Source: Pseudomonadota bacterium
Lineage (GTDB): Bacteria > Pseudomonadota > Alphaproteobacteria > Rhizobiales > Beijerinckiaceae
Length of the DNA: 35,481 bases
Assembly: GCA_023423995.1 (NCBI GenBank)
Contig: JAFAEL010000119.1
Location: 1 to 35,481, forward strand
Direction: 5' to 3'
Part shown: piece by piece, positions 1 through 8,172 of the stretch
Numbering within the stretch: the first letter of the stretch is position 1
Layout of the letters: each line of letters starts with the position of its first letter
Notes under the pieces: model-generated
Seen by the model: only the letters and a program-made list of their open reading frames with translations
Database searches by the model: none
What the model was told of the DNA's origin: nothing
Position numbers and translations under genes: made by a program

Positions 1-1070
1 TCCACCGGGTTCGCAGTCGCGGCAAAGCCCGGCAGAATGGCGCGCAGTTGCTCCTGCGTATCGTCCGAAAGGCGAGGAATCTTCATCTCCGCAGCCGTCG
101 CGGCATCGGCGGCGAGGACGCAGGTTGCGCCGGAATTGCTGATGACGACGAGGCGCCGCCCCTCCGGCTTCCATCCCTGGAGATACAGCTCGGCCGCCTT
201 CACGAGGTCGACCGAGTCCTTCGCGCGCCAGATGCCGTGCTGCTCCAGGAACGCGTCCACGACGCGATCCTCGTTGGCGAGCGCGCCCGTATGCGAGCTC
301 GCCGTGGCTTGGCCCGCCGGCGTCCGGCCGCTCTTGAGCGCGATGATCGGCAAGTTCCGCCCGCGCGCGATGGCAGCGGCTTCCGCCAGGTGCTCGGGGT
401 CAGGGATGCTCTCCAGGTAGAGCAGCAGCAGCTTCAGGTCCGGATCGGACGCGACGGCAGTCGCGAACTCGCAGACCGTCACGTCCGCATCGTTGCCGGT
501 GGAATGAGCGTGCCGAACGCCGATCCCGCGCGAGCGCAGCAACCCATAGGGGATGACGCTCATCGCGCCGCTCTGGCTGACGATGCCGACCGGACCGTCC
601 TTCGGCGCTTCCTCGAGGAACATCGACGAGAAGCTGAGGACGGCGCCCGTGCCGAAATTGGCGAGGCCCTGCGTGTTGGGTCCGACCATCCGCATGCCGT
701 GGGCGCGGGCCCGCTCGACCATCGCACGCTCGGCCGCCTTGCCCTCAGGGCCGGTTTCCCCGAAGCCCGACGTCATCATCACGGCGAGCTTCACGCCCAT
801 CCCGCCGCATTCGTCGAGTGCCCGCACGGCGTCCTCGCCCGGCACCGCGATAATCGCAACATCCGGTGCCTGGTCGAGATCGGCAAGCCTCGGCACCGCC
901 TTCACGCCCTGCACCTCAGCGCGCTTCGGATTGATCGGATAGATCGCGCCGCGGAAGCCGAAGCGCCGCAGATAGTCGAGCGGCCGACCCCCGATCTTGT
1001 TCGGGTTCTCGGAAGCGCCGATCAGGGCAACAGAGGCGGGATCGAGCGCCGCCTTGAGGTTGGGATTCAT
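1..1070 (-). CDS. NDP-forming acyl-CoA synthetase (acetate-CoA ligase family), partial
   Basis: This gene starts with ATG at 1070 and runs off the left edge, so 356 residues are visible of a family usually near 700. The N-terminus is a Rossmann CoA-binding domain (IGASENPNKIGGRP, residues 17-30), followed by the succinyl-CoA-synthetase-like flavodoxin domain (GIVSQSGAMS, 162-171; STGNDADV, 190-197). SSHTGALA places the conserved phosphohistidine at His260. Members of this family form acyl-CoA from acid, CoA and ATP through a phosphohistidine. The start overlaps the stop of the DUF35 gene by one base (TAATG), so it is the last visible gene of the Liv/thiolase operon. It probably activates the imported acid. 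The substrate cannot be read from the sequence, and a C-terminal ATP-grasp domain is expected but lies outside the window. Confidence 0.9.
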   Translation of the reverse strand, partial: MNPNLKAALDPASVALIGASENPNKIGGRPLDYLRRFGFRGAIYPINPKRAEVQGVKAVPRLADLDQAPDVAIIAVPGEDAVRALDECGGMGVKLAVMMTSGFGETGPEGKAAERAMVERARAHGMRMVGPNTQGLANFGTGAVLSFSSMFLEEAPKDGPVGIVSQSGAMSVIPYGLLRSRGIGVRHAHSTGNDADVTVCEFATAVASDPDLKLLLLYLESIPDPEHLAEAAAIARGRNLPIIALKSGRTPAGQATASSHTGALANEDRVVDAFLEQHGIWRAKDSVDLVKAAELYLQGWKPEGRRLVVISNSGATCVLAADAATAAEMKIPRLSDDTQEQLRAILPGFAATANPV

Positions 1071-1429
1071 TAGGAGCGCCGGGGTTCGACGAAGGGTACG
1101 ATCCGCTCGCCGAGCGGGCGGAAGCTGGTGAGGACGGCGTCGCCTATGGCGAGGCCGTCTGCTGCATGGCTCATGAAGCGGAAGCCTTCCTCGGCGTCGA
1201 CGAGGGCGATCCGATAGGGCGCGAAGGGGCGCAATTCGGTCGAGGGCGCGCGTGCAACCGTCGTGATGGCGTGGACCTTGCCGCGGCCGGAGGCGATCCG
1301 GACCTCGACGTCCTCCGATCCGCAATGAGGGCAGAACGGGCGGCGAAAGTAGCTGACCCTGCCGCAGGCCTGACACCTGCCGTAGGTCAGCGCCTCGGCG
1401 CCGCTCGTCCAGTCGGCGATCACGCTCAT
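1070..1429 (-). CDS. DUF35 zinc-ribbon/OB-fold protein, thiolase partner
   Basis: A 119-residue protein with a rubredoxin-like zinc ribbon (Cys19, Cys22, Cys33, Cys36 in CxxC-x10-CxxC) followed by an OB-fold region ending in FVEPRRS. This is the usual size and layout of DUF35 (ChsH2-C-terminal-like) proteins, which form complexes with thiolase-like or SCP2/Ltp2-type enzymes and help bind acyl-CoA. Its ATG overlaps the thiolase-like gene's stop by four bases (ATGA), and its stop overlaps the next ATG, so the three genes are translationally coupled. Inference: it is an obligate partner of the neighbouring thiolase-like protein. It has no catalytic motif of its own. Confidence 0.9.
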   Translation of the reverse strand: MSVIADWTSGAEALTYGRCQACGRVSYFRRPFCPHCGSEDVEVRIASGRGKVHAITTVARAPSTELRPFAPYRIALVDAEEGFRFMSHAADGLAIGDAVLTSFRPLGERIVPFVEPRRS

Positions 1430-2559
1430 CGTGTGGCCTCCAGGACCAGGCTGACATGCGAGGAGAGGACGCCGCCGTCGCCGTGCAGCAGAGCGAGCGG
1501 CGGCCGCTCAACCTGCCTGTCGCCGGCCTCGCCGCGCATCTGGCGGACGGCTTCGACGAGATGCGCCATCGCGCCGCCAACGCCGCAATGGCCGTAGCTG
1601 AGGAGCCCGCCATGCGTGTTCAGCGGAATCGCGCCGTCCGGCGAAAAATAGCCCTCGCGGGCGAGCCGGCCGGCGCTTCCGCGCGGGGCGAGCCCGATCT
1701 CCTCCAGGAGGATCGTCAGCGTGATCGTAAAGCTGTCGTAGATGCCGGCGTAACGGATATCCGCTAGCGCGACGCCTGCCTGCCGCATCGCGCGGGAGGT
1801 GCAGTCGCCCGCGCCGGACTCGGTGAGCGAGGCTGCGCTGACATGCTGGTGCATATGCGCCTGAGCGGTGCCGATGATCCGAATGCCCGGTCGGCCGCCA
1901 TCTTCGCGCTCGATCACGAAGGCGGCTCCGCCATCGGAGACGGGGCAGCAATCAAGCAGCTTGAGCGGGGAAGCGATCGGCTTCGAAGCGAGGACGTCCT
2001 CGACCGTGATCGGCGCGGTGAGCTGCGCGCCGGGCGTGCGGGCGGCGTTGGCGCGCATCAGCACAGCGAGTTCGGCGAAATCGGCCTCCGTCGAGCCGAA
2101 TTCGTGCATGTAGCGGGAGGCGACGAGGCCGTAATAGGCCGGGATCGTCGGCCCGAGCGGGACCTCGTAGACCGGATGGCCGACCTGGGCGAGCGTTTGG
2201 ATCGCGCTGTCGCGGGACTGCCCGGTCAGCCGGTTCTCCCCCGCGACGACCAGGATGCGGCGGGCCGCACCCGCATCCACGAGCAGATGGGCGAGCATCA
2301 CGAGGCCGAACCCGGTCGCGCCGCCGAGCTGAATCGCATGCGCGTAAGCCGGCCGGATGCCGAAATGCTCCGCGAACACGGTCGAGAGCATGAGGTGCGG
2401 CAGCGTTGTCGAGTAGCCGGTGAGCAGGCCGTCGACGTCTCGTCGCTCCACGCCGGCGTGGTTCAGCGCCGCTGCCGCTGCCTCGCTCATCAGCGCCAGG
2501 GTGTCGCGGCCTTCCAGCTTGCCATAGGGCGTGAGACCTACGCCGGTGATCAGGCTCAT
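1426..2559 (-). CDS. Thiolase-like (SCP2/Ltp2-type) protein without nucleophilic Cys
   Basis: A 377-residue thiolase-fold protein. The ATG at 2559 is chosen because it overlaps the IclR stop (ATGA) and because the family alignment begins there; longer upstream extensions are IclR antiframe. The position of the acyl-accepting cysteine in ordinary thiolases (CGSG) is QLGGATG (77-83), with Gly80 in place of Cys. The HDCF-type motif reads YDSF (274-277), and the C-terminal GHPxGATG motif reads GHCGVGG (323-329), keeping His324. The missing Cys plus an adjacent DUF35 gene match SCP2-type/Ltp2-like proteins, some of which are retro-aldolases in steroid side-chain breakdown. Inference: C-C bond cleavage of a CoA thioester in the operon's catabolic pathway. 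A plain acetyl-CoA acetyltransferase is less likely. Confidence 0.88.
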   Translation of the reverse strand: MSLITGVGLTPYGKLEGRDTLALMSEAAAAALNHAGVERRDVDGLLTGYSTTLPHLMLSTVFAEHFGIRPAYAHAIQLGGATGFGLVMLAHLLVDAGAARRILVVAGENRLTGQSRDSAIQTLAQVGHPVYEVPLGPTIPAYYGLVASRYMHEFGSTEADFAELAVLMRANAARTPGAQLTAPITVEDVLASKPIASPLKLLDCCPVSDGGAAFVIEREDGGRPGIRIIGTAQAHMHQHVSAASLTESGAGDCTSRAMRQAGVALADIRYAGIYDSFTITLTILLEEIGLAPRGSAGRLAREGYFSPDGAIPLNTHGGLLSYGHCGVGGAMAHLVEAVRQMRGEAGDRQVERPPLALLHGDGGVLSSHVSLVLEATR

Positions 2560-3395
2560 GAGGCAGATCCCTTCGGACGTGAGGACGTCGCGAGGCCCCG
2601 GCCCATCTCGCGGCGGATGAGATCGGTCTCGCGCAGGAGTGCGCCGCAGAGCATCTCGGCTCGCTCGGAGATGCGTTCGGTCAAGGCAGCGATGCTGAGG
2701 GCGCCGATGACGGCGCCCGTTTCCGAAAGGACTGGGACGCCGATCGCCGACATCCGGTCCACCACGCGATCGAGAAGCACGACGCAACCTCGCGCCCGGC
2801 TTTCCAGGACAAATTCCCGGATGAGATCGACGGACATCCGCGGATAGGGGCCGAGATGCGGGCCGATCACGCCCAGAATGGCGTCGATCTCGCGTACCGG
2901 GAGCCAGGCGAGAATGGCGAGAGCTCCGGCTCCGACGCCGAGCGGGCGGCGGCTGCCGATGTCCAGATAGTTCGCCCGGATTGGGAAAGAGCCTACCTGT
3001 CGGTCGATGCAGACGGATTCGATGCCGCTGCGCACGGAGAGAAGCGCCGTGTCCTCGGAGAACTCCGCCAGGCGCACAAGGCTCGGCCGCGCCAGCTCAC
3101 GCAAGTCGTGCGAGCGGCCGGCCGACGCCGCAAGAGCCAGGAATTCGGGCCCGCGCGCAAAGCCGCGGCCGTCCGGCTCGCGCTCGGCGAAGCCTTCTTC
3201 GATCAAGGTCTCCAGGATGCGGAGGGCGGTGACCTTGTTCAGGCCCGTCCAGGCCGAAATCTCCGCCAGGCGTTGCGGCGAGCGCGCCGACAGTGCGCGA
3301 AGGATAGCGCAGACCTTTTGGGTGGAGTTTGTCGCCCGGCCCTCGTCCGCGGCATCCGGTTCTGCGGATGTCTGCTTCGCTTGCTCGGCCATCAT
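2556..3395 (-). CDS. IclR-family transcriptional regulator
   Basis: A 279-residue protein with an N-terminal winged helix-turn-helix (about 25-90; the recognition helix includes GLNKVTALRILETL) and a C-terminal IclR effector domain (about 105-270) containing the typical IGVPVLSETGAVIGALSIA strand. It sits inside the operon, with 4-base overlaps to livF upstream and the thiolase-like gene downstream. The regulator is therefore co-transcribed with the transporter and enzymes it probably controls. A likely operator is the perfect 8-3-8 palindrome in the divergent region at 8173-8191. Two ATGs in a row (3395 and 3392) could both serve. The effector is unknown but is presumably the transported substrate or its CoA ester. 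Confidence 0.93.
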   Translation of the reverse strand: MMAEQAKQTSAEPDAADEGRATNSTQKVCAILRALSARSPQRLAEISAWTGLNKVTALRILETLIEEGFAEREPDGRGFARGPEFLALAASAGRSHDLRELARPSLVRLAEFSEDTALLSVRSGIESVCIDRQVGSFPIRANYLDIGSRRPLGVGAGALAILAWLPVREIDAILGVIGPHLGPYPRMSVDLIREFVLESRARGCVVLLDRVVDRMSAIGVPVLSETGAVIGALSIAALTERISERAEMLCGALLRETDLIRREMGRGLATSSRPKGSAS

Positions 3396-4138
3396 GACGC
3401 CGCCGGCTCAGACCCGCCGAGATAGATCCTCTTCAGGAGGTCGCTGTCCCCGAGCTCCTCCGCCGGGCCTTCGCCCCCGATGGCCCCCGTCTCGAGCAGG
3501 TACCCGTAATGGGCGTGTTTCAGCGCCTTCTCGACCAGCTGCTCGATGAGCAAGATGGCGAGACCCCGTCCGGCGAGGCTGGCCGCGACCGCCAGGATGC
3601 GGTCGACCACGATCGGCGCGAGGCCTCCCGAGGGTTCGTCCAGGATCAGCAGCCGCGGATCGGCCATCATGCCCTGGGCTACGGCGAGGATCTGCTGCTG
3701 CCCGCCCGAGAGCCGCGACGCCTGCTGGTGCCGCTTCTCGGCGATCTCGGGGAAATCGGCATAGATTCGGTCCAGGCTCTCGCGCTGGTCGGGAGCGTGC
3801 CGGGCATAAGCCCCGAGGAGGAGGTTGTCCTCCACCGAGAGGCTCGTGAAGACCCGGTGGCCTTCCAGCACCTGCACAAGCCCCGCCCGGACGATGTCGG
3901 CGGAAGACGCGCGAGAGATGTCCTTTCCCGCGAAGGTAATCGCGCCCGCCTTCTTCGGCACCAGGCCGGATAGGGCGTGCAGGATGGTGCTCTTACCCGC
4001 TCCGTTCCGGCCGAGCATGACGACGAACTCGCCGGGGTGCACGTCGAAGCTGACACCGTGGACGACGTGGGCCTTGCCGTAGGCGACGTGGAGGTCGGAC
4101 ACGGCAAGGAGGGGTGATCCGGCTCGGCGGGCGCTCAC
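3392..4138 (-). CDS. livF: LivF-type ABC transporter ATP-binding protein
   Basis: A 248-residue cytoplasmic ATPase of the branched-chain/amide (HAAT) ABC family. Walker A is GRNGAGKST (43-51), the signature LSGGQQQ (143-149) and Walker B LLILDEP (163-169), all canonical. Translation starts at GTG (4138), three bases after the livG stop. LivF-type proteins pair with LivG to energise LivHM. Co-transcription with CoA ligase and thiolase-like genes suggests uptake of an organic or aromatic acid instead of leucine. The symbol is given for subunit type, not substrate. Confidence 0.94.
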   Translation of the reverse strand: MSARRAGSPLLAVSDLHVAYGKAHVVHGVSFDVHPGEFVVMLGRNGAGKSTILHALSGLVPKKAGAITFAGKDISRASSADIVRAGLVQVLEGHRVFTSLSVEDNLLLGAYARHAPDQRESLDRIYADFPEIAEKRHQQASRLSGGQQQILAVAQGMMADPRLLILDEPSGGLAPIVVDRILAVAASLAGRGLAILLIEQLVEKALKHAHYGYLLETGAIGGEGPAEELGDSDLLKRIYLGGSEPAAS

Positions 4139-4141
4139 GGG

Positions 4142-4897
4142 TCAGGCTCCCAGATAGACTCGGACGACCTCGGCGTCCGTGCGGACCTCGTCGGGCGTGC
4201 CATGCTTGATGAGGCGCCCGCGATCCAGCGTGGTCACGCGCGAGCAGATGCGGAAGACGAAGTCGGTATGGTGCTCGACAAGCAGCACTCCGATCCCGGC
4301 ATCCCGAATGGTCGCAATGATGCGGCCGAGATGCTCGATCTCGGCCCCCGTGAGGCCGCCGGCGGGTTCGTCGAGCAGGAGGAAGCGCGGGCGGAGCGCG
4401 AGCGCGCGGGCGATCTCGAGAAAGCGTTGCTCGGCATGTTCGAGGAGGTTGGCGCGCCGGTTTATCGCGTGGCCGAGCCCGACGCCGTGCACCAGCTCCT
4501 CAGCCCGGCGGCGGATTGCGCGCTCCTCACGCATTGCCTTGGGCAGCGACAGCGCCGTCGTGATGAAGTCGGAACCGACGTCGCGCCAGGCACCCAGCAT
4601 CGCATTGTCCAGGACCGTGAGGGTCGGCAGTAGCCGCGGCTTCTGGAAGGTGCGGGCAATGCCAAGGTTCGGACGCCGCTGGACCGAGTGACCGGACAGC
4701 ACCTCGGCGCCGAGGAGGATCTCGCCCCCGTCTGGCCGGTAATAGCCTGACATGAGGTTGAGCATCGTCGTCTTGCCGCTGCCGTTCGGACCGATAAGGC
4801 CGTGCACCTCGCCGGGCTGGAGATCGAGCGACACGTCGTCGAGCGCGACCAGGCCGCCGAAGCGCTTGCTCGCCCTGCGTGCTATGAGGGCGCTCAT
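4142..4897 (-). CDS. livG: LivG-type ABC ATP-binding protein with altered signature motif
   Basis: A 251-residue ATPase. The start is the ATG at 4897, which overlaps the livM stop (ATGA). Walker A GPNGSGKTT (36-44), the Q-loop region ARTFQKPRL (81-89), Walker B FLLLDEP (172-178) and the H-loop LLVEHH (205-210) are all present. The ABC signature, normally LSGGQ or LSHGEQ, reads LEHAEQ (152-157): both the conserved Ser and Gly are replaced. Reading the codons directly confirms this (CTC GAA CAT GCC GAG CAA). The partner LivF has an intact signature, so this pair may have one weakened ATP site, as in many asymmetric ABC transporters. The C-terminus carries the LivG-type TDAEVVRVYLG tail that ends before the short livF spacer. 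Confidence 0.93.
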   Translation of the reverse strand: MSALIARRASKRFGGLVALDDVSLDLQPGEVHGLIGPNGSGKTTMLNLMSGYYRPDGGEILLGAEVLSGHSVQRRPNLGIARTFQKPRLLPTLTVLDNAMLGAWRDVGSDFITTALSLPKAMREERAIRRRAEELVHGVGLGHAINRRANLLEHAEQRFLEIARALALRPRFLLLDEPAGGLTGAEIEHLGRIIATIRDAGIGVLLVEHHTDFVFRICSRVTTLDRGRLIKHGTPDEVRTDAEVVRVYLGA

Positions 4898-5901
4898 GCC
4901 GAACCCCGCTCCGAGGCGAGGACGCCGCGTAGCCGTCCGAGGTCCGGCTTCACCTCGTGGCTGCGGTGCGGCTCTCCAAACCGCTCGGCGACGAGGGCGA
5001 ACACCCGCCCGAAGCCTTCGGGAATGAGGAGGACGACGGCGAGCAGCAGCACGCCGTAGAAGAAGGACCCGAGCTTCGCGAGCGGCGCGACGAGCTCTGG
5101 CAGGGCGGTCAGGATGACGGTGCCGACGAGCGGGCCGAGGATCGTTCCGCGTCCGCCGATGATGATGCAGACGAAGAAGAAGAGGCCGATCTCGAATACG
5201 AATGTGTCGGGGGTGATGTAGCTCTGCAGCGAGGCGAAGAGCGCGCCGCCGACCCCCGCCGTCACGCCCGAGAAAACGAAGACGGCAAGCTTGAGACGAA
5301 ACAGGCGGACGCCCACGGAGGTCGCGGCAACCTCGCTGTCCCGGATCGCAACGAGCGCGCGACCCCACATGAGCCGGCTCACATTCCAGGTAAGCCAGGT
5401 GACCAGAGCAGCGAGGCCGAGGATCAGCCAGTAATAGCCCCAGGGCGTGTTGAATGGGGCAGGGAAGCTCGGGACGCTCAGCCCCGTGCCGCCGCCCGTA
5501 AGGTGGCCTTCCGCCAGCGACAGCTCGGTCACAATGAGCGCAAAGGCCATCGTGGCCATGGCGAAGTAGAAGCCTGGGAGCCGGAGCGACGGCAGGCCGA
5601 GGAGGAGGCCCGCGAGCCCCCCGACGATGCCGCAGGCGAGGACTGCCAGGAACGGGTCGATCCCGTGCGTGCCGGCCAGGATGGCGAAGCAGTAGGAGCC
5701 GACCGCGAGCAGGCCGACATGGCCGATCGAGAGCTGGCCGGCATAGCCGACGACGAGGTTCAGCCCGGCGATCAGGATCCAGTAGGCGCCGATCAGGGAG
5801 GCGAGGTGGAGCTGGTAGAGGTCGCCTGCCCAGTAGGGCAGGGCGACGAGGGCGAGGCCGCCGACGAGGAGGAGAGCACCCTTGATGCGATGCGGCGTCA
5901 T
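4894..5901 (-). CDS. livM: LivM-type branched-chain/amide ABC permease
   Basis: A 335-residue inner-membrane permease with about eight to ten hydrophobic segments. It carries the family motif GQLSIGHVGLLAVGSY (residues about 54-69), the loop GLPSLRLPGFYFAMATMAF and the cytoplasmic coupling sequence GRALVAIRDSEVAATSVG. The start is the ATG at 5901, overlapping the livH stop by four bases; upstream in-frame sequence is antiframe of livH. The C-terminal tail after LLIPEGFGRVF is hydrophilic and ends over the livG start codon. It forms the translocation path with LivH. Confidence 0.94.
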   Translation of the reverse strand: MTPHRIKGALLLVGGLALVALPYWAGDLYQLHLASLIGAYWILIAGLNLVVGYAGQLSIGHVGLLAVGSYCFAILAGTHGIDPFLAVLACGIVGGLAGLLLGLPSLRLPGFYFAMATMAFALIVTELSLAEGHLTGGGTGLSVPSFPAPFNTPWGYYWLILGLAALVTWLTWNVSRLMWGRALVAIRDSEVAATSVGVRLFRLKLAVFVFSGVTAGVGGALFASLQSYITPDTFVFEIGLFFFVCIIIGGRGTILGPLVGTVILTALPELVAPLAKLGSFFYGVLLLAVVLLIPEGFGRVFALVAERFGEPHRSHEVKPDLGRLRGVLASERGSA

Positions 5902-6758
5902 ACCGGCCTCACCCGCTTGGCGCCGAACAGTCCCTCGGGTTGGACGAGCAGCACGACCATGAGGAGGCCGACCGCGATGGTCTGCTGGTACTCTCCGCCG
6001 AAAAAGTAGGTCGCGAAGGCCGAGAGAAGACCGAGCGCGGCACCGCCGACGAGGGCGCCGATGTTGCTGCCGAGCCCTCCCACCGCGAGGGCGATGAAGC
6101 CGTTCAGCGTGAGCGTCAGGCCGAGGGCGAAGAACGCGAAAGTGAGCTGCCCGGCCGCAAAACCCGCGAGACCGCCGAGAGCCCCGGCCAGGAGATAGGA
6201 GAAAGACCGGACACGATCCGTCGGGATGCCGCGGGCGCGGGCTGCGAAGGCATCCTCCGAGGTCGCCTGGAACAGCTTGCCCCAGAGGGTACGGCGGTAG
6301 AACAGCTCGAGTCCCGCCGCCATGACGAGGACAGTGACGATCGGGAGCCAATATTTCTGGTCGGCGAGGCCGGCCGAGAAATCCTGCGGGATCAGGCGCG
6401 GAAAGGGCCGCGGCTCCGTCCCCCACCACAGGCCCACGGCCTGCTGCACGATCGTGGCCAGCGCGAGCGTCGAGAGCAGCCAAAGGTGCTCGTCGGATCG
6501 AGCGAGCACGCGGCGGACGCCGACGATCTCCGTGATCCAGCCGAACAGGGCTCCTACCGTGATCGCTCCCACGAGCCCAACGAGCACCGGCAGGCCCAGA
6601 TTGCCGATGAACCATGCCCCGAATACGCCGCCGAGCATGCAGAGGTGGCCCGTGGTCACGCTCAGCACCTTCGAGGTGGAGTACATCACGTTGTACGCGA
6701 GTGCCGTGGCGGCATAGAGCGCGCCGATGGCGAGGCCCGAAACGAGGACGCTCAGCAT
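5898..6758 (-). CDS. livH: LivH-type branched-chain/amide ABC permease
   Basis: A 286-residue membrane permease. It begins with the typical LVSGLAIGALYAATAL segment and contains GRARGIPTDRVRSFSYLLAGALGG-like LivH features (the ARARGIP coupling loop) and the C-terminal LLVQPEGLFGAKR. Eight or so membrane segments are visible. It is the first gene after the binding protein, separated from it by 94 bp that hold two strong hairpins. The stop overlaps the livM start. It works as a heterodimer with LivM. Confidence 0.94.
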   Translation of the reverse strand: MLSVLVSGLAIGALYAATALAYNVMYSTSKVLSVTTGHLCMLGGVFGAWFIGNLGLPVLVGLVGAITVGALFGWITEIVGVRRVLARSDEHLWLLSTLALATIVQQAVGLWWGTEPRPFPRLIPQDFSAGLADQKYWLPIVTVLVMAAGLELFYRRTLWGKLFQATSEDAFAARARGIPTDRVRSFSYLLAGALGGLAGFAAGQLTFAFFALGLTLTLNGFIALAVGGLGSNIGALVGGAALGLLSAFATYFFGGEYQQTIAVGLLMVVLLVQPEGLFGAKRVRPV

Positions 6759-6769
6759 GGCATCATCCG

Positions 6770-6838
6770 CTCCTGCCGGCGAAAGCCGGCATCCAGCCTC
6801 AGCATCAGGAACGACCCCGGCTTTCGCCGGGGTGAGCG
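6770..6838. repeat. REP-like twin hairpin element between binding-protein and permease genes
   Basis: Two perfect stem-loops lie in the 94-bp gap. TGCCGGC (6774-6780) pairs with GCCGGCA (6785-6791) around GAAA. ACCCCGGC (6814-6821) pairs with GCCGGGGT (6826-6833) around TTTC. The element is bordered by CGCTCC and GAGCG. A degenerate second copy lies at about 11954-12014. On the transcribed (minus) strand the hairpins follow the binding-protein stop at once, where such elements commonly protect the upstream mRNA or attenuate the downstream genes. The family resembles short dispersed palindromic repeats of alphaproteobacteria; no specific family name is assigned. Confidence 0.75.
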
Positions 6839-6852
6839 CTTAAAAGCGGTCA

Positions 6853-8028
6853 TCACATCGGGGCCCGGTCGTAGCTGCCGTCCTTGAATGTGTTGGCAGT
6901 GTTCACGACGATGTTCTTGTCGGGAAAGCCGTTGTGGTTGTCGGGCGTCCAGGTGTAGCTCGCATAGACGCCGGGGAAGTCCTTCGTCTTCTCGAGCAGC
7001 TCCTTGAACTTCTGCGGGTCGGTCGAGCCGTTCGTCTTCACGGCGTGCTCGATGATCCTCACGGTGTCGTAGCCGAGCGCGACCCACCAGAAGGTGAAGT
7101 CGATCTTGCCGCCCAGCGCCGGCTTGATCTGGTCGACGAGCTTCTGCGTCCGCTCGGGCAGCTTGCCGTCGACATAGGTGGTGGATTGGTAGCCCGCCGC
7201 GTAGGCGTTCTCCCAGTATTCCGGCTTGTTGAGCAGCGCCTTGATGGGCAGCGCCATGATGGCCGGGTGGCCCACCACTGGCACGTCCCAGCCCATGTTG
7301 CCGCGCGTGTTGAGGATTCGGGCCATCAGCCCGGTCGCGGCGGACCACGGCATGATGACGTCGGCGCCGGCCGCCTTGGCTTTGGTGATCTCGTCCGTGA
7401 GGTCGGTCTTGTTGGGGTCGATCAGCACGGAATACACCGGCTTCACGCCCGCCTTCTCCAGCAACTCGGCCGCCGTCTTGGCGCTTGACGTGCCGTAGCC
7501 CGACGTATCGCCGATGACGGCGACCTTCTTCCGCTTCAGGACGTTCAGCGCGTAGTCGTTGCCGCCCTGGATCCACTGCGTGTTGGTGTTGATTGCCCGG
7601 AAGGCGAGCGGGAAGCGCTTCTCGTTGATCAGCTCGTCCACGCTGCCGATCACGATGTTCGGGATGCCCGCTTTCGCGACGATCGGGACCGTGGCGAGCG
7701 ATTCCCCTGAATTCACCGGGCCGATCACGAAGTGCACCTTGTCGGAGAAGACGAGCTGCTGGGCGAGGTTCACGGCCTTGGTCGGCTCTCCGGCCGTGTC
7801 GCGAGTGAGAAGCTCAAGCTTCCTCCCGTTGATCCCACCCGCCTTGTTGATCTCGTCGACGGCGAACTGGACGCCCTGGTTCTCGGCGATCGCGGCCGAC
7901 GACAGCGGGCCCGTCAGCGACGACAGCCAGCCGATCTTGATGGGCTCTTGCGCATTGGCAGAGCCCGCTATCCCGCAGGCAAGCAAGCCGGCTGCGACGG
8001 CGCGGCGCGACACGGTTATCGGCAGCAT
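6853..8028 (-). CDS. Liv-type periplasmic ABC substrate-binding protein
   Basis: A 391-residue type-1 periplasmic binding protein. The start is the ATG at 8028, preceded by a strong AGGGAGGG ribosome site on the minus strand. A Sec signal peptide is visible (SRRAVAAGLLACGIAGSANA, cleavage before QEPIKIG, about residue 26). Family hallmarks are IGWLSSLTGPLS near the mature N-terminus, the FVIGPVNSGES loop and GDTSGYGTSSA. It is the first gene of the operon and defines substrate choice. Neighbouring CoA ligase and thiolase-like genes argue for an organic acid. The gene ends with GSYDRAPM just before the hairpin element. Confidence 0.94.
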   Translation of the reverse strand: MLPITVSRRAVAAGLLACGIAGSANAQEPIKIGWLSSLTGPLSSAAIAENQGVQFAVDEINKAGGINGRKLELLTRDTAGEPTKAVNLAQQLVFSDKVHFVIGPVNSGESLATVPIVAKAGIPNIVIGSVDELINEKRFPLAFRAINTNTQWIQGGNDYALNVLKRKKVAVIGDTSGYGTSSAKTAAELLEKAGVKPVYSVLIDPNKTDLTDEITKAKAAGADVIMPWSAATGLMARILNTRGNMGWDVPVVGHPAIMALPIKALLNKPEYWENAYAAGYQSTTYVDGKLPERTQKLVDQIKPALGGKIDFTFWWVALGYDTVRIIEHAVKTNGSTDPQKFKELLEKTKDFPGVYASYTWTPDNHNGFPDKNIVVNTANTFKDGSYDRAPM

Positions 8029-8121
8029 TACGTAATCCCTCCCTGACCCGGGCCGTTCACGGCCTCTCGTCGCCAAGATGGTTGTTTTTCCGCGGCGACC
8101 TGTCAACAATGTTCCGCGAGT

Positions 8122-8143
8122 AGAAACGAGATGCAACGTTTCT
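8122..8143. promoter_or_regulatory. Perfect 7-8-7 dyad in divergent promoter region
   Basis: AGAAACG (8122-8128) and CGTTTCT (8137-8143) form a perfect inverted repeat around eight bases. It lies 94 bp upstream of the Liv-type binding-protein start and 84 bp upstream of the Bug-type gene. Its position suggests an operator, but the binding protein is unknown. The IclR regulator of the operon is one candidate. Confidence 0.5.
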
Positions 8144-8172
8144 GCCGGGGAGGGCTGGTCTGCGCGTGTATT

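Noticed and set aside
48..1073. Long plus-strand open frame (341 codons) opposite the acyl-CoA synthetase
   Set aside because: It is a high-GC antisense shadow: Arg/His/Ala-rich with no family motifs, while the minus strand encodes a clear acyl-CoA synthetase.
4957..6009. Plus-strand 350-codon frame opposite livM and livH
   Set aside because: It is Glu/Asp/Arg-rich low-complexity sequence without a recognisable domain, typical of an antisense frame in high-GC coding DNA.
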